The translations under genes were made by a program, and so were the position numbers. DNA of 64,000 nt from NCBI RefSeq assembly GCF_036178845.1, contig NZ_CP108070.1:1426001-1490000 (forward strand). Direction: 5' to 3'. The notes below the pieces were generated by a model that ran no database searches, was not told the DNA's origin, and saw only the letters and a list, made by a program, of their open reading frames with translations. This DNA comes from Streptomyces sp. NBC_00271 (GTDB lineage: Bacteria > Actinomycetota > Actinomycetes > Streptomycetales > Streptomycetaceae). Of the stretch, positions 9,256 through 18,692 are shown one piece after another (position 1 is the stretch's first letter; every line of letters starts with the position of its first letter).

Positions 9256-11364
9256 ATGTCGCCGATCTCCTTCGCCCCGGACACCGGGGTCTGGCTGCTG
9301 TCCACACCGCGCACCTCGTACGCGCTGCGGATCGACGAGACCGGAGCGCCCTGCCATGTCGCGTGGGGTCCACGACTGACGCTTGCGGAGGCCGAGGAGC
9401 TCGCCGCGCCACCCGCGCCCGAGGCCAGCAGCTTCGAGGGCAGGCCGCCCGTCGGGGAGGAGCTGCCGGTCGACGGCGGCACGCGCTACGGACCGCCGTC
9501 ACTGCAGGTCCGGTTCGCGGACGGCTCGCGCGCCTTCGAGTGGCAGCCGACCGGCCACCAGGTCGACGAGGGCGAGCTGACCCTGTCGTTCCGCGACCGC
9601 CGCTACCCGTTGCGGGTGGCGCTCCACTACCGGGTGCGCGAGGACACGGACGTCATCGAGCGCTGGACCGTCGTCCGCAACGACGGCGACGAGCCCGTCA
9701 CCCTGCTGCGTGCCGACTCCGCCGCCTGGACCCTGCCGCCGCAGCGGGACTACCGGCTCAGCCATGTCACGGGCCAGTGGTCAGCCGAGAGCCAGTTGCG
9801 ACGCGACCGACTGCCGTACGGCGAAACCGTGTTGACCAGCCGTCGCGGGATCACCAGCCACCACGCGAACCCATGGCTGATGCTCGACGCGGGTGAGGCG
9901 ACGGAGGAGCACGGGCGGGTGTGGAGTGCCGCCCTCGCATGGAGCGGGAGCTGGCGCGTCACCGTGCAGCGCACCCCCGACGGGCGGGCCGGATTCACCG
10001 GCGGCCCCGGCCAGGACGGCACGACCGTGCCGCTCGAGCCGGGCGAGGAGTTCGCCACTCCCCCGTTCGCGGGACTGTGCACCGACGGCGGCTTCGGCGC
10101 TGCCAGCCGCGCCTGGCACGCGTACGTCCTGGCCCATGTCCTGCCCCATGCCGACGAGTTCGCCCCGGTGCTCTACAACTCCTGGGAGGCGACCGGCTTC
10201 GACGTCGACGAGATCGGGCAGAAGGCACTCGCCGAGCGGGCGGCGGCGCTCGGGGTGGAGCTCTACGTCGTCGACGACGGCTGGTTCGGGGCGCGCCGCA
10301 GTGACCGGGCGGGCCTCGGCGACTGGACACCGGCGCCCGACCGCTTCCCGGACGGGCTGGCCCCGCTGGTCCGCGCGGTGCACGGGCTCGGGATGCGCTT
10401 CGGCCTCTGGGTGGAGCCCGAGATGGTGAACCCGGACAGCGACCTGTATCGCGAACACCCCGACTGGGTACTGCACTTCCCCGGCCGCCCCCGCTCCGAA
10501 CTGCGCAACCAGCTGGTCCTCAACTTCGCCCGCCCCGAGGTCGCCGACTGGGCCCACGGCTGGCTGACCCGGCTGGTCAGCGACCACGGCATCGACTTCC
10601 TCAAGTGGGACATGAACCGCGCGTTCAGCGAGGCCGGCTGGCCCGACCGGCAGGACGGCGCCGACCGCCTCGGCCCCGCGTACGTGCGCAATCTCTACGG
10701 CGTCCTCGACCGTCTGCGCGCGGACCATCCGGCGCTGCGGATCGAGACGTGCAGCGGTGGCGGCGGCCGCGTCGACCTGGGCATTCTCTCCCGTACGGAC
10801 CAGGCGTGGGCGTCGGACAACACCGACGCCGCCGACCGGATGGGGATCCAGCAGGGCTACGGCCAGATCTACCCCGCCCGCACGATGGGCGCCTGGGTGA
10901 CCGACGTACCCAACCAGCTCACCGGCCGTACGGTCCCGCTGCGCTTCCGCTTCCACGTCGCGATGGCCGGGGCGCTCGGCATCGGGGGCGATCTCACCCG
11001 CTGGTCCGAGGAGGAACTGCGGGAGGGGGCCGACCTGGTCGCCACGTACAAGAAGGTCCGCCATCTCGTCCAGCACGGCAGCCTTGACCGGCTGTCGCCG
11101 CCCGCCGAGGACTCGGTCTGCGTGGTGCAGTACACCGCCGCGGACGCCTCGGAGACCCTGCTGCTCGCCTACCGGCGTGTCTCCCGCCACGGCGCGCCGA
11201 GGCTGCCGGTCCGGCCGCGCGGTCTGACCCCCGGGGGCCGCTACCGCGACGCCCGCACCGGCACCGTGCACCACTCCACGGTGCTCGGCGAGTACGGTCT
11301 CGACCTGGAGCTGCCGGCGGGCGACTGGGCCAGCACGACGGTGCACCTCGTCCGGGAGGACTGA
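9256..11364 (+). CDS. GH36 alpha-galactosidase, cytoplasmic
   Basis: 702 aa, no signal peptide. An N-terminal beta-supersandwich (about 1-290) is followed by the catalytic barrel. The nucleophile Asp is in FLKWDMNR, the acid/base Asp in ASDNTDAADR, and the typical YVVDDGWFG and WVEPEMVNPDSDLY blocks are present. A short C-terminal beta domain closes it. The length fits GH36 from actinobacteria. It should hydrolyse imported melibiose/raffinose-type sugars inside the cell, complementing the secreted GH27. GAGG precedes the ATG. The last seven codons are duplicated just after the stop. Confidence 0.93.
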   Translation: MSPISFAPDTGVWLLSTPRTSYALRIDETGAPCHVAWGPRLTLAEAEELAAPPAPEASSFEGRPPVGEELPVDGGTRYGPPSLQVRFADGSRAFEWQPTGHQVDEGELTLSFRDRRYPLRVALHYRVREDTDVIERWTVVRNDGDEPVTLLRADSAAWTLPPQRDYRLSHVTGQWSAESQLRRDRLPYGETVLTSRRGITSHHANPWLMLDAGEATEEHGRVWSAALAWSGSWRVTVQRTPDGRAGFTGGPGQDGTTVPLEPGEEFATPPFAGLCTDGGFGAASRAWHAYVLAHVLPHADEFAPVLYNSWEATGFDVDEIGQKALAERAAALGVELYVVDDGWFGARRSDRAGLGDWTPAPDRFPDGLAPLVRAVHGLGMRFGLWVEPEMVNPDSDLYREHPDWVLHFPGRPRSELRNQLVLNFARPEVADWAHGWLTRLVSDHGIDFLKWDMNRAFSEAGWPDRQDGADRLGPAYVRNLYGVLDRLRADHPALRIETCSGGGGRVDLGILSRTDQAWASDNTDAADRMGIQQGYGQIYPARTMGAWVTDVPNQLTGRTVPLRFRFHVAMAGALGIGGDLTRWSEEELREGADLVATYKKVRHLVQHGSLDRLSPPAEDSVCVVQYTAADASETLLLAYRRVSRHGAPRLPVRPRGLTPGGRYRDARTGTVHHSTVLGEYGLDLELPAGDWASTTVHLVRED

Positions 11365-11385
11365 CACCTCGCCCGGGAGGACTGA
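11344..11385 (+). repeat. 21-bp tandem duplication over the GH36 stop codon
   Basis: Two adjacent 21-bp units (11344-11364 and 11365-11385) differ at one base. Each encodes H-L-(V/A)-R-E-D-stop, so the last seven codons including TGA are duplicated behind the gene. This looks like a small slippage event. Confidence 0.85.
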
Positions 11386-11442
11386 CACCCCGTCAATGTG
11401 CTGGTGGGCCGCCCGATGTCGCTCTCGCCCGTCGGGGGCCCG

Positions 11443-12081
11443 TCAGTACCGCTGGGCCTTCGCCAGGACCGGGGTCAGCTGGGGTTGGGTGGGTTGTCTG
11501 CTGATGGCGACGGGCTGGGCGCGCTGACCCGGCTTGAGGTTCTCCGCGCCCACGAACCTGGTCTCGACGACCTTGCCGTCGGCGTTCTTGAAGTCGACCT
11601 GGACGGCGTACGAGGCCGTGCGATCGGTGTTGTTGGTGATGTTGACGAGCACGGCGAGCAGGCCGCCCGTCTTCGCCCTGGGCAGGCCGGTCATGGCGAC
11701 GTCGGACCGCGCGTTCCCGGCGCCCTGCACCTTCTTCAGCTCCGCCTGTGCCTGCGCGCTCGCGCGGGCCGTGTCGGCCGAGACGGACGCCTCGAACTCC
11801 GAGGCCGCGGCGGACAGCGAGGAGGCCGCCGCCGAGGCCGAGGCCCGGGCGGAACCGATGATCGAGGAGGCGGCCGAGGCCAGGGCGGACGGCGGTGTGC
11901 CACTGAACGACGAGGTGTCCGGCGGGGTGGCGCGCGGGGTGACGGAGGCGGCGCCGCTGTCGCCGCCGCTGTTCGTGCTGCACGAGACGAGCGCGGCGCC
12001 GCAGGTCAGGGTGGCCAGGAGGGCCGCGGTCGCGCGGCTGCGGCCGGTCCGTGCCGGGACACCGTGGGTGCGTCTGCTCAT
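11443..12081 (-). CDS. Lipoprotein with FxLYD-like domain
   Basis: 212 aa from the ATG at 12079-12081, chosen because an AGGAAGAGGA stretch precedes it and because the signal peptide starts there. The lipobox is L-V-S-C. A Ser/Ala-rich linker with low-complexity repeats (A-S-A-S-A-A-A) spans about residues 60-130. The C-terminal part (LLAVLVNITNNTDRTASYAV, later LKPGQRA) has the Ig-like pattern of the FxLYD family, surface domains of unknown function. It stands alone between GH36 and rph and shows no operon partner. Confidence 0.75.
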   Translation of the reverse strand: MSRRTHGVPARTGRSRATAALLATLTCGAALVSCSTNSGGDSGAASVTPRATPPDTSSFSGTPPSALASAASSIIGSARASASAAASSLSAAASEFEASVSADTARASAQAQAELKKVQGAGNARSDVAMTGLPRAKTGGLLAVLVNITNNTDRTASYAVQVDFKNADGKVVETRFVGAENLKPGQRAQPVAISRQPTQPQLTPVLAKAQRY

Positions 12082-12452
12082 GGAGCTCGTCCTCTTCCTG
12101 CCGGTCCGAAAACCCGCTCTACGGGCCTCCCTCATGCTCCGTGCCGGGCTCCGCGTCCGCGATCGGTGCTGACCCGTTGGGGTGTCCGGCCCACGGCGAA
12201 CCGGGGTCTCGGCGCGGGACTGCACCGTGCACACCACCACGTGACCATCTGCGGTTTCACCGGTGCCCGTGGGACGACGAGGAAATCAACCGATAGGCCG
12301 GTCTCGCGCTGTTCGACGCCTGCGCCTCGAACGAAAGGGCGTTGCACGCCTACCCGGGCAGGCACAACCGGGTGCCCAGACAGCGGGGCGCTCGACGGCG
12401 TTCGGGCCTTGCCGACGAGGGAAAGAACCTCTGGTGGACGGCAAAAGGCAAA

Positions 12453-12476
12453 GGCAAGGAGAGCTCTCTCCTTGCC
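12453..12476. promoter_or_regulatory. Perfect 24-bp palindrome upstream of rph
   Basis: Arms GGCAAGGAGAG (12453-12463) and CTCTCCTTGCC (12466-12476) enclose a 2-nt centre. A perfect dyad with almost no loop suits a dimeric repressor better than a terminator. It lies 24 bp before the RAE-like repeat. A possible -10, TATAGC, lies at about 12488-12493 between the two. Confidence 0.55.
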
Positions 12477-12499
12477 ACTCTCAACGTATAGCGCACTGG

Positions 12500-12518
12500 G
12501 GGGCTTGCCACAAGACCC
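12500..12518 (+). promoter_or_regulatory. RAE-like 19-bp inverted repeat upstream of rph
   Basis: The sequence GGGGCTTGCCACAAGACCC is a near-perfect inverted repeat (8-bp arms, one mismatch, 3-nt centre) 186 bp upstream of the rph start. From memory it closely resembles the rifamycin-associated element described in front of rifamycin-inactivating genes in actinomycetes. Position and partner gene both fit rifamycin-inducible control. Confidence 0.65.
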
Positions 12519-12703
12519 GGGTCACGGCGCAGAATCGTCGGCCGATGCCACAACCTGCGGAAATGGGGACACGACGTGCGTGTGTTGTTGTCGACGTATC
12601 GGCCGAGGACGTGCTCGACAAGAGGTTCGACAGAGTTCGAGGCGCCGGTGATTCGATCGGCCACTGCAGTGCAGCGGAGCACGGTTGCCTCGGAGGTACC
12701 GCA

Positions 12704-15301
12704 GTGACTGAGCGGTACGTGTGGGATCTTCAAGAGGTTGACGAGACGCAGCTCGCGGTCGTCGGCGGCAAGGGCGCGCACCTGGGCGGACTGTCGCGCA
12801 TCGAAGGCATCCGCGTGCCAGGTGGTTTCTGCGTGACGACGGACGCCTTCCAGCGGATCATGGCGGAAGCGCCGTCGCTCGACCATCGGCTCGATCAGCT
12901 GTCGCGCCTGAACCCGGACGATCGTGAGGCGATCCGCACGCTCAGCGCGGAGATCCGCCGGACCATCGAAGAGATCGCCATCCCGGGCGATCTCGCGGCG
13001 GCGATCACCCGCGCGCTCGCCCAGCTCGGCGAGCAGGCCGCCTGCGCCGTCCGATCCAGCGCGACGGCAGAGGACCTGCCGACGGCCTCCTTCGCCGGCC
13101 AACAGGACACGTACCTGAACGTCGTGGGGCCGACGGCGATCCTCCAGCACGTCAGCCGGTGCTGGGCCTCGCTGTTCACCGAGCGGGCCGTGACCTACCG
13201 CCAGCGGAACGGCATCGACCACCGTACGGTCCACATGGCCGTGGTCGTGCAGCGGATGGTCTTCCCGCATGCGGCCGGCATCCTGTTCACGGCCGACCCC
13301 GTCACGGGCAACCGGAAGGTCGCCACCGTGGACGCCGGCTTCGGCCTCGGCGAGGCCCTGGTCTCCGGCCTGGTGAACCCGGACGTCTTCAAGGTGCGAC
13401 ACGGCGAAGTCGTCGCCAAGGCGATCGCCGCCAAACAGCGTGCCGTTCACGCCCTGCCGACCGGCGGTACGCAGGAAGTGGCGATCGACCCGCAGCGGCA
13501 GGAGCAGCCGGCGCTGACGGATGCGCAGGCCGTGCGGCTCGTGCGACTCGGGCGGCGGATCGAAGCGCACTTCGGCCGCCCGCAGGACATCGAATGGTGC
13601 CTGGTCGATGGTGGCTTCCAGATCGTTCAGAGCCGGCCGATCACGACGCTGTTCCCCATCCCCGAGACCGGCGACCAGGAGAATCACGTCTACGTCTCCG
13701 TTGGTCATGGGCAGATGATGACCGACCCCATGAAGCCCCTGGGGCTCTCCATGTGGCAGCTGACGGCCATGGTGCCGATGCACACGGCGGGCGGGAGGCT
13801 GTTCGTCGACGTCACCCGGCGCCTGGCCTCGCCCGCGAGCCGCGCCGGCCTCCTGGACGTCATCGGGAGAGGCGACCCACTGATCAGGGACGCTCTGGAG
13901 ACCGTCCTCGACCGCGACGATTTCGTCCCGTCGCTCCCGGACGCGGGTCCCGGCGGGCCGCCGGCCGGCGGTGCGTCCGCCCCGATCGAGACCGACCCGG
14001 CCATCGTCACCGAGCTCATCGAGCGCAGCCAGGTGTCCATCGCCGCCCTGGAGCGCGACGTCCGGACGAAGACCGGACCGGCGCTGTTCGACTTCCTGCT
14101 GGAGGCCTTCGAGGAGCACAAGCGGGTCCTCAGTGATCCGCTGAGCATGCAGGCCATCATGGCGGGGATGGAGGCCACGTGGTGGCTCAACGACACGCTG
14201 CGGGAGTGGCTGGACGAGAAGAACGCGGCTGACACGCTCACCCTGTCCGCCCCCGACAACGTCACGTCGGAGATGGGACTGGCGCTGCTCGACGTCGCGG
14301 ACGTGATCCGACCGCACTCGGAGGTGGTGGCGTTCCTGCAGGGCGTCGAGGACGAGGGCTTCCTGGACGAGCTGGCGAAGCTCACCGGCGGGACCGAAGC
14401 GCGCGACGCCATCGAGGCCTACCTCGACCGGTACGGCATGCGCTGCGTCGGCGAGATCGACATCACGAGGCCACGTTGGCGCGAGCGCCCCACCACGCTC
14501 GTGCCCGTGATCCTCGACAACGTCAGGAACTTCGAGCCGGGCGCCGCCGAGCGGCGCTTCGAACAAGGGCGACAGAAGGCGCAGAAGAAGGAACAGGACG
14601 TGCTGTCACGCTTGCGGGCCCTGCCGGACGGGGACCGGAAAGCGGACGAGGCCAAGCGGATGATCGACCGGGTCAGAACCTTCATCGGGTACCGGGAGTA
14701 CCCGAAGTACGGCATCGTCAGCCGCTACTTCCTCTACAAGCAGGCCCTACTGGAGGAGGCCGAGCGCCTCGTGCAGGCAGGCGTGCTTCCTGAGAAGGAG
14801 GACATCTTCTACCTCACGTTCCAGGAACTCCACGACGTCGTGCGCTCGCACCAGGTGGACGGCCGGCTCATCCAGCAGCGCAAGGACGCCTTCCGGTCGT
14901 ACCACGCGCTCACACCGCCCCGGGTGCTCACCTCCGACGGTGAGGCCGTCACCGGGGCGTACCGGCGCGACGACGTGCCGGCCGGCGCCCTGATCGGCCT
15001 CCCGGTTTCCGCCGGGACCGTCGAGGGGAGGGCCCGCGTCATCCTTGACATCGCGGAGGCCGATCTCGAAGCGGGCGACATCCTGGTCACGACCTTCACG
15101 GACCCCAGTTGGTCGCCGCTGTTCGTCGGAATCGCGGGCCTGGTGACGGAGGTGGGCGGCCAGATGACCCATGGCGCGGTGATCGCCCGGGAGTACGGCT
15201 TGCCGGCCGTCGTGGGCGTGGAGCAGGCCACCCGGCTGATCCGGGACGGGCAGCGGATCCGCGTGCACGGAACCGACGGATACGTCGAGATCCTGCCTTG
15301 A
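12704..15301 (+). CDS. rph: Rifampin phosphotransferase
   Basis: 865 aa from the GTG at 12704; GGAGG at 12692-12696 fixes this start, although the frame is open further upstream. The enzyme uses ATP to phosphorylate the ansa hydroxyl of rifamycins. Three parts are visible: an N-terminal PPDK-like ATP-grasp domain (VGGKGAHLGGLS near the start, CAVRSSATAEDLPTASFAGQ), a central rifampin-binding domain from about residue 330 (the block HVYVSVGHGQMMTD, then KPLGLS), and a C-terminal swivelling His domain (GGQMTHGAVIAREYGLPA, catalytic His at about 823). The length and these blocks match Rph rather than PEP synthase or PPDK. An RAE-like repeat lies upstream. Confidence 0.92.
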   Translation: MTERYVWDLQEVDETQLAVVGGKGAHLGGLSRIEGIRVPGGFCVTTDAFQRIMAEAPSLDHRLDQLSRLNPDDREAIRTLSAEIRRTIEEIAIPGDLAAAITRALAQLGEQAACAVRSSATAEDLPTASFAGQQDTYLNVVGPTAILQHVSRCWASLFTERAVTYRQRNGIDHRTVHMAVVVQRMVFPHAAGILFTADPVTGNRKVATVDAGFGLGEALVSGLVNPDVFKVRHGEVVAKAIAAKQRAVHALPTGGTQEVAIDPQRQEQPALTDAQAVRLVRLGRRIEAHFGRPQDIEWCLVDGGFQIVQSRPITTLFPIPETGDQENHVYVSVGHGQMMTDPMKPLGLSMWQLTAMVPMHTAGGRLFVDVTRRLASPASRAGLLDVIGRGDPLIRDALETVLDRDDFVPSLPDAGPGGPPAGGASAPIETDPAIVTELIERSQVSIAALERDVRTKTGPALFDFLLEAFEEHKRVLSDPLSMQAIMAGMEATWWLNDTLREWLDEKNAADTLTLSAPDNVTSEMGLALLDVADVIRPHSEVVAFLQGVEDEGFLDELAKLTGGTEARDAIEAYLDRYGMRCVGEIDITRPRWRERPTTLVPVILDNVRNFEPGAAERRFEQGRQKAQKKEQDVLSRLRALPDGDRKADEAKRMIDRVRTFIGYREYPKYGIVSRYFLYKQALLEEAERLVQAGVLPEKEDIFYLTFQELHDVVRSHQVDGRLIQQRKDAFRSYHALTPPRVLTSDGEAVTGAYRRDDVPAGALIGLPVSAGTVEGRARVILDIAEADLEAGDILVTTFTDPSWSPLFVGIAGLVTEVGGQMTHGAVIAREYGLPAVVGVEQATRLIRDGQRIRVHGTDGYVEILP

Positions 15302-15443
15302 CCGTCCACGCCGAGAGGCCTCATCCGTAGCTTCCGGTGCCGATCCCCCGTCAGAAACCCATGACCAGGTGGAACGGTCCGGCGACGAGAGACCGACCGC
15401 ATCAGGCGGATTCGGTCCCCACAGCGCCGGTGCCACAGCCGCT

Positions 15444-15482
15444 GTACCGACTGTCGGGACCAACACGCCCAACAGTCGGTAC
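15444..15482 (+). terminator. Hairpin after rph
   Basis: A perfect 11-bp inverted repeat, GTACCGACTGT (15444-15454) and ACAGTCGGTAC (15472-15482), extends inward after one mismatch with GGG/CCC. It lies 143 bp after the rph stop, between convergent genes, so it may serve both directions. Confidence 0.55.
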
Positions 15483-15535
15483 GGCACTGCCGGGCTCGAC
15501 CCGGCTCGCGTGATGTCCGTTCCGGAAGCGAGTCC

Positions 15536-15757
15536 TTACGGGTGTGCGATGTCGGTGATCACCTGGTCGTACCGCCGAATGTTCCCGGTGAATGTGTAGT
15601 TCGGGTACCTCGGCCGCAGGCGGGCCAGGGCCGCGTCGACGAAGGCTCACATGTCGCCGATGTCGGCGTGGGGGTCGAAGGTGGCGTGGGTCAGCCATTC
15701 CCCCTCGTTGTTGGCCACGTAGGCTTCGTACTTCTGCTCTTCGGTGGTGACGGCCAT
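15536..15757 (-). pseudogene. Small protein gene interrupted by one in-frame TGA
   Basis: The frame starts at ATG 15755-15757 after a good AGGAG and runs 74 codons to TAA at 15536, but codon 37 is TGA (15647-15649). The flanking residues look coding on both sides (MAVTTEEQKYEAYVANNEG before; AFVDAALARLRPRYPNYTF after). I do not recognise the family. A fresh nonsense mutation or a base error is likeliest; nothing nearby supports selenocysteine. Confidence 0.6.
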
Positions 15758-16075
15758 GGGTGTATCGGTCTCCTGGTTCGTGGCCTGCCGGATGTCGTCA
15801 CTCTCGTCGTCCACGGTGGCGGCTGCCTGCGCTGTCCCTGCCGTGGTGAGAAGCGTTGCCGCTGCGGCCGTGCCGTCACGGTGCCGGACTTCATCGGGCG
15901 GCGGCCGACTGCGGTCGCATGCAGACCGCGGAACCCAACGAGTGCCCTCAGAGCCCTCTAGATGGCTGACGCCAGGTCAGGACGCCTCTGTTACAGGACT
16001 GTTGAGGATTCCCACGTACTGTGTTGATCAACAGGGCGCTCGCCAGCGCCCCTCATGCAACGGAGAAGAACCACC

Positions 16076-16756
16076 ATGCGCCTGTCCCACGCCGCCACCG
16101 CACTCGCCGTCACGTCCGCGCTGGCCCTGACGCTCACCGCCTGCGGGAACGGCAGCGGCAACGACGCCTCGGGCGACCAGTCGTCCACACCGGCTTCCTC
16201 GTCCTCGGCCACTGCGACTGACGGCGCCCCGGCCGAGAACGCGGGTGCCACCAAGGATGCGGGCAGCAGCACGGGCGGCGGTACGGGCACCAGCACCGGG
16301 GGCACTGGTGGCACCAGCGGTGGCGGCACCGGCGCGGGCGCGGGCCGCTGCCACACCGCCGGGCTGGGCTTCTCGTTCGGCTCCGGCGACGGCAAGGTCA
16401 GCAGCTCGGACGACCAGCAGCAGCTGGCCGTGGTGCTGAAGAACAAGACGTCAGCCGCGTGCACCATCCAGGGCTTCCCCGGGGTCGACCTGAAGTCCTC
16501 CGGCGGCAGCTGGTCGCTGACCCGCAGCGGTGCGACGCCCAAGAAGATCACCCTGGCCGCCGGTAGCAGCACGACGTTCACCATCACCTTCCTGCCGTGG
16601 AACCAGGGCAGCGGCACCGAGTTCAAGGCCACCTCGGTCGTCGTCACCCCGCCGAACGAGACCACCTCGACCACCCTGGCCTGGCCCGGCGGCAGCGTCC
16701 TGCTCCAGGACGGCGCCACGCACCCCGGCACCTACACCGGCCCCGTCGGCGGCTGA
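16076..16756 (+). CDS. DUF4232 lipoprotein
   Basis: 226 aa from the ATG at 16076, with GGAGAAG 8 nt upstream. The signal peptide ends in the lipobox L-T-A-C-G. A long Gly/Thr/Ser-rich linker (about residues 25-90) leads to a DUF4232 beta-sandwich with paired Cys (RCHTAGLGFSF and SAACTIQGFPGV). Members are common, poorly understood surface proteins of Streptomyces. No operon partner is visible. Confidence 0.85.
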   Translation: MRLSHAATALAVTSALALTLTACGNGSGNDASGDQSSTPASSSSATATDGAPAENAGATKDAGSSTGGGTGTSTGGTGGTSGGGTGAGAGRCHTAGLGFSFGSGDGKVSSSDDQQQLAVVLKNKTSAACTIQGFPGVDLKSSGGSWSLTRSGATPKKITLAAGSSTTFTITFLPWNQGSGTEFKATSVVVTPPNETTSTTLAWPGGSVLLQDGATHPGTYTGPVGG

Positions 16757-17164
16757 CGGCGACTGGCCCTGGCCGTACCCGAGACGTCGTCCTGGCGTGG
16801 GGGGGGGAGCCCCATCACCGAGCGGAGCACTCCGCAGAGGGTTCGAGTTGACTCATGGACACCTCCCGACTGGCCTCCGCAGGCCGACTGGCGCAACGTC
16901 GCCGAGGACCGCGTCGCCTGATGCCCAGGACACCTCGGCGACGGGGCGCTCGCACTTGAGGCTGGGTCCGGGAGCCGAACCTGGCCGCAGGGAGGGGGCA
17001 CGCGGCGGAGGCTTCACATTTCGGCCGAGGTCTGCGGCCACTCCACGATCGACCGACCCTCGTCGTCGATCTCGGGCTCACGGACTCCCGAACGCAATGG
17101 GCATCGACACTGCCAGGATCGCCATCCGACGGCCCAAGGTCCCACTCATCGCGAAGAGTTGGCC

Positions 17165-17275
17165 GGATGCGCCACAACGCGCGGTCCAGGGAACTGTTAC
17201 GCAGCGCATCGCGGAACAGCTACGCATAGGTGGGGGCAGCAGCTTCGTAGGCCTCACGAGTGGCGCTGGGGGCAT
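17165..17275 (-). pseudogene. Fragment of a SAM methyltransferase N-terminus
   Basis: In the 570-bp stretch between the DUF4232 gene and the next gene, the minus strand reads ATREAYEAAAPTYA, a TAG stop (17220-17222), then LFRDALRNSSLDRALW. This is the typical opening helix pair of small class I methyltransferases. The glycine-rich SAM loop does not follow in any frame, so it is a truncated relic. I see nothing else in 16757-17326 apart from a 9-G run near 16799. Confidence 0.45.
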
Positions 17276-17326
17276 CGCGTTCGACCGTGCTCGCGACACC
17301 AGTGCCGCATCAGGCAACGTTCGCCT

Positions 17327-17725
17327 TCACTCCGTATGGACCTGCCACCGACGGTCTGTCAGTGCTCGGGTGAGTTCGGCGTGGTACTGATCGGCGTCGA
17401 AATGAAACGCTGGGGGCCGCACCTTGTCAACGGGCACCTGCCACTCGGACCACTCCACGATCCCGCCGTGGCGCTGCACGAAGACGGACAGGTAGCCACA
17501 GCACCCGCCGGTGCACTCAGGCTCGCCCAGCACTACACGTCGTCCCTCGCCGGTCCCCCAGAGGGGACCGTGGCCGTCGGCGGGCAGCGCCTCCTCCGCA
17601 AACGGGCCGCGACCTCCCTCGCCGACCACCTCTGACACCAGTTCCTCGCCATCAACCCAGAACTGCAATTGGGCAGCCCATCGGGGCCCCGGGGGCAACG
17701 CACTGACCTCAAGCCGATTGAACAC
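17327..17725 (-). CDS. Hypothetical protein
   Basis: 132 aa from a GTG at 17723-17725. I do not recognise the family. Composition looks genuinely coding and soluble, with no signal peptide or membrane segment. Notable parts are WAAQLQFWVDGEELV near the start, a Cys pair in ECTGGCCGYL, and an acidic/aromatic C-terminus (AFHFDADQYHAELTRAL). It has no operon partner and ends 52 bp beyond the methyltransferase relic. Confidence 0.6.
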   Translation of the reverse strand: MFNRLEVSALPPGPRWAAQLQFWVDGEELVSEVVGEGGRGPFAEEALPADGHGPLWGTGEGRRVVLGEPECTGGCCGYLSVFVQRHGGIVEWSEWQVPVDKVRPPAFHFDADQYHAELTRALTDRRWQVHTE

Positions 17726-17909
17726 CCGAACACCGTACGTGGGTACGGGCCATCACAAGTCCTTTCCCACGACCGGGTGCGGGCGTCCGGCCAACCAGCA
17801 GTCGACGTCCCAGGAGGCAATCGTTGGTTGATGCGGCACTAGTGCCGCATCCGGCGCATGTGACTGAAGCCATCCTCGACAGTGAGCCACTTCCCGTTTG
17901 GGAACGCAC

Positions 17910-18692
17910 TCACCTCCAGGACGTGCTGTGGAGCCGATGCCACGGACCGTGGCTCGGCGCCACGGCCCGTGGCGACGGCGTAGCGCTCAGTTGGTCAGCG
18001 GGGCTGGTCACCGCGCCCGGGGCCTGCGCGAGTCCGGTGGCCCACAGCTGGTCGACACGCGAGCGCTCGGTGACGTCCGGGTAGCGGTTGGTGCAGGACG
18101 GGCCGGCGGCGCCGCCCGACATCAGCTCACTGCACGGCCCGCTGTAGTCGTCCGGCAGGCCCAGCACGTGCCCGGTCTCGTGGGTGACGACGCGGACCGA
18201 GTCGTACTGCTGGCTCTGGGTGTAGTCGAGGAAGACGTAGCCGCTGCCGTGGCCGTTGGTGGAGGCGTAGGACCCGCGCGGGTCGTTGCCCTCCCGGTAG
18301 GAGAAGTCGGCACCGCTCGACGCCTCCTGGAGCTTGACGTTGGACTCGGAGCTGTTCCAGATCGAGGCCGCGCTCGATATCTGCGAACGGAAGCTCGGCG
18401 CCTGGGAGGCGTCGTAGTAGAGGGTCACCGCCTGCGCGTTGGGCTGGGCGGCGCGCTTCTCGGCGACCGACTTGAGCACGGCCTCGAAGAACGCCTTGTT
18501 GTTCGCGGCCTCCTCAACCGACCCGGCGTACCGTGCCACGGAGGTACCGGAGGCAGCGGAAGTACCGGAGGCAGCGGACGGGGTGGCGGCCGTCTGGGCG
18601 CTCGCCGACACCGCCGCGCCCAGCGTGCTGGAGGCCAGACCCAGGCCGAGAGCGAGGGCGAGGAGTCTCGGGGACGTTCGGGACGACTTCAT
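17910..18692 (-). CDS. Snapalysin-type secreted metalloprotease (M7)
   Basis: 260 aa. A Sec signal peptide spans residues 1-33. After a short propeptide comes the M7 catalytic domain, with the zinc motif in [17 protein letters not shown] (H-E-x-x-H plus Asp) and the late block [18 protein letters not shown]. Snapalysins are the smallest Streptomyces metalloendopeptidases and act outside the cell. The C-terminus is about 30 residues longer than usual and Pro/Ser-rich, perhaps from a shifted stop. The divergent LysR regulator often found beside snpA is absent here. Confidence 0.85.
   Translation of the reverse strand: MKSSRTSPRLLALALGLGLASSTLGAAVSASAQTAATPSAASGTSAASGTSVARYAGSVEEAANNKAFFEAVLKSVAEKRAAQPNAQAVTLYYDASQAPSFRSQISSAASIWNSSESNVKLQEASSGADFSYREGNDPRGSYASTNGHGSGYVFLDYTQSQQYDSVRVVTHETGHVLGLPDDYSGPCSELMSGGAAGPSCTNRYPDVTERSRVDQLWATGLAQAPGAVTSPADQLSATPSPRAVAPSHGPWHRLHSTSWR

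Noticed and set aside
12263..12703. A longer rph start adding 147 residues
   Set aside because: The extra residues lack family similarity and would span the palindrome and RAE-like repeat; GGAGG fixes the GTG at 12704.
15536..15757. Selenocysteine insertion at the in-frame TGA
   Set aside because: No hairpin of the bacterial SECIS kind was recognised directly after the TGA and no selenoprotein family matches.
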